From contig NW_019211454.1 in NCBI RefSeq assembly GCF_002443255.2, forward strand, positions 53,076,118 to 53,140,117: DNA of 64,000 nucleotides. Reading direction: 5' to 3'. Position numbers and translations under genes: made by a program. This DNA comes from Varroa destructor. Taxonomy: Eukaryota > Arthropoda > Arachnida > Mesostigmata > Varroidae. Within the stretch, counting starts at the first letter, position 1, and the number at the start of each line of letters is the position of its first letter. Positions 62,201 through 64,000 of this stretch are shown here, piece after piece. Below the pieces are notes generated by a model, which saw nothing but the letters and a program-made list of their open reading frames with translations, was not told the origin of the DNA and ran no database searches.

Positions 62201-64000
62201 ATATTCATGCGAATACTGTTAACCATAAGGATGCTTGAACGACAATATAAAAGTGGAGAATTATCTACTTTTGCCTGTTTGTTATGTACGTTATGCCGAA
62301 AACAATAATAGTTTCAGCAGTTATTCTGACTTCGAAATTGGCGCTGCTATTCGACAGGAGAGCCTAGGACGGAAAGGAAAACAATGTTGCTGTAGAAATT
62401 CACCGAATTTAGCAACGATAAAAGAGGAATCGGTGTATGTTCCTGAAGCCAGTCAGATTTTGAGGCTGGAAATGACTTCCATCTAATATAGGACATTAAT
62501 AGGATTGGGGCGTATCGAACTGATTCTAATCGATTCAACAAATACCTAAATGCGCCACGTTTTAGGTTCGGCACTGCTTTCAAATATTGGTTTGGAAGTT
62601 TAAGTAGATAGGTAAAAAGTTTGGTCTAGGTACAAGCAACACATTTTCAAAGGCTTTTTCGCTTTCGCGCTACGTAGTTGTTTATTTGCTCTGTCGGACT
62701 TCGTCGTCGGAAAAAGTACAGAGAGACATGTTGGACTCTTTGGATAATAGTTGATTTGGCTTTCATAGTAATTGTGTTATCTTTTGAAGCAAACCAGAAA
62801 CGCTGTATGCTCAAAAATCCCAGTAGGAGGGGATACTCGGATAAACGAAAAACAAAAAAACAAAAAAACTGTGCGTGTACCCATACCCAGAAATGCAAAA
62901 AAAGGGTTGAAACGGGCAATATCACGATTGTCTCTTACGTTTTGGTCTAAGAGAAGACCCCCTGGTTTCTAAAATGTTTAGCTCACATGCGTCGTTACTC
63001 TTAAAATAAACAGCGAAACGTTTCACGACTGCCATCTTAGTTCATTAACTATATCCCTCGATTCTTTTTTGTTTCATATGTCGCAAACTGTATACCTAAT
63101 CTAATAAACGATCTGCAAAATCAATTGGTATAATCACGGGCCTAGCGATAACTCAAACACGCTGAACCTGAAGCCCTCTCAATGGCTAAAGAGAGACCTT
63201 TAATAGGAAAAAACAATAATTGCAATAGTTGGAAAGCGGATGAATTTACCTAGGCTGAACGCGACAAATTGTATACCATCGCATGTAAGCACCCTTTGGG
63301 AGATATAAAAAAAAAACTACATAACAATACATATGTATGTATCGTATGAAATGAAAACGGCAAGTTTCGGACCAAGCCGGGTTTCATTCGCAAATAAAGT
63401 TGAAAATAATACTTCTAACCGCAAAGATACTATATAGCATGTATTGAGCAACCATTCACAATAATTTATTTAACAACAAAAAATCAAACGTGCACTAAGG
63501 GAACTAAAAAGATCGTATAGTCTATCTTGCTCCATCCATGATAGAAGCAAAACCTACTTCTGCAAGTAAATAAGGCATTTGTCGTCACCTACTATCGTAC
63601 CGATGTACCGTTCCCGTATTTCTATTCAGCAACAAATATTATTGATTACTGCTATATATAAATATAGGGTATTGCTAGCACCGTGTGATCCTTAAATTCG
63701 CCCTAAATTTGTCCTATTCCTGCGTTCCTTAAGGAACAAGAGCACACAATTATGTTAGGTAAGAAACCCTACATTAAAGAGACATAAAAAGAGTTTTTTA
63801 AAAATGTTTTATTATAAATTTCATGAAAATGCGATAGACAAATGTGTGGAACGATTTATATGTAGGTTTCGGGTCCATCTTGATATGTATAGTTGAGTTT
63901 AGGCAAATGCCGTCGTTTTTCTTATAATTGTAACGTAAAAAGAAACCGTTTAACATTTACTTTAGTTTTAAACATTGATGTCATGTTTTTATTTCTGCAC
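62200..64000. other. AT-rich end of window without recognisable genes
   Basis: Frames up to about 92 codons on both strands at 62640-62970 overlap each other and show nothing recognisable. The rest is AT-rich. Confidence 0.45.

Noticed and set aside
1..64000. Search by eye for CRISPR arrays, rRNA genes and bacterial-type operons
   Set aside because: No regularly spaced direct repeats and no rRNA-like blocks were seen, and the split genes and microsatellites show this is eukaryotic nuclear DNA.

Overview
This is animal nuclear DNA, most likely from an arthropod. Coding regions are split by short GT-AG introns of about 0.25 to 1.6 kb, the background is AT-rich with many (AT)n tracts, and the retroelement debris is of types common in arthropods. 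I cannot place the species.

Only the first 13 kb holds genes I can support well. A complete three-exon MOB3-type MOB kinase activator lies on the minus strand (1143-3184). A five-exon gene for an arginine/serine-rich nuclear protein lies on the plus strand (7481-12436). The two genes point away from each other, and a more GC-rich stretch between them (about 6640-7480) is the likely shared promoter area. In both genes the reading phase holds across every proposed splice junction. This matters most for the second gene, where two small exons (11797-11908 and 12157-12436) are recognisable mainly because their phases fit.

From 13 to 64 kb I find no confidently coding gene. The region has AT-rich sequence, microsatellites, small tandem repeats, a decayed Ty3/gypsy pol on the minus strand (about 16240-17960), a possible LINE endonuclease scrap (about 5380-5580), a diverged repeat present twice (near 50.2 and 51.7 kb) and a few tRNA-like fragments that may be SINE heads. 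Patches of GC-richer, CpG-containing and CTG/CGT-rich sequence recur at about 18.8-19.4, 23.2-23.8, 29.4-30.4, 31.4-32.3, 33.0-34.0, 35.5-36.4, 37.1-37.8, 43.2-45.9, 54.4-55.8 and 61.1-62.2 kb. They carry open frames on both strands and resemble promoters or untranslated exons of a large gene more than ordinary coding exons. One of them (43262-43795) has a two-exon arrangement that could encode a small protein with a mitochondrial-type N-terminus.

Structures worth testing are an 84-nt hairpin of precursor-microRNA size (18309-18392), a 55-nt nearly perfect hairpin inside a MOB3 intron (1884-1938) and a short TTAGG-rich tandem array (57730-57788). I did not find an obviously new multi-gene system.
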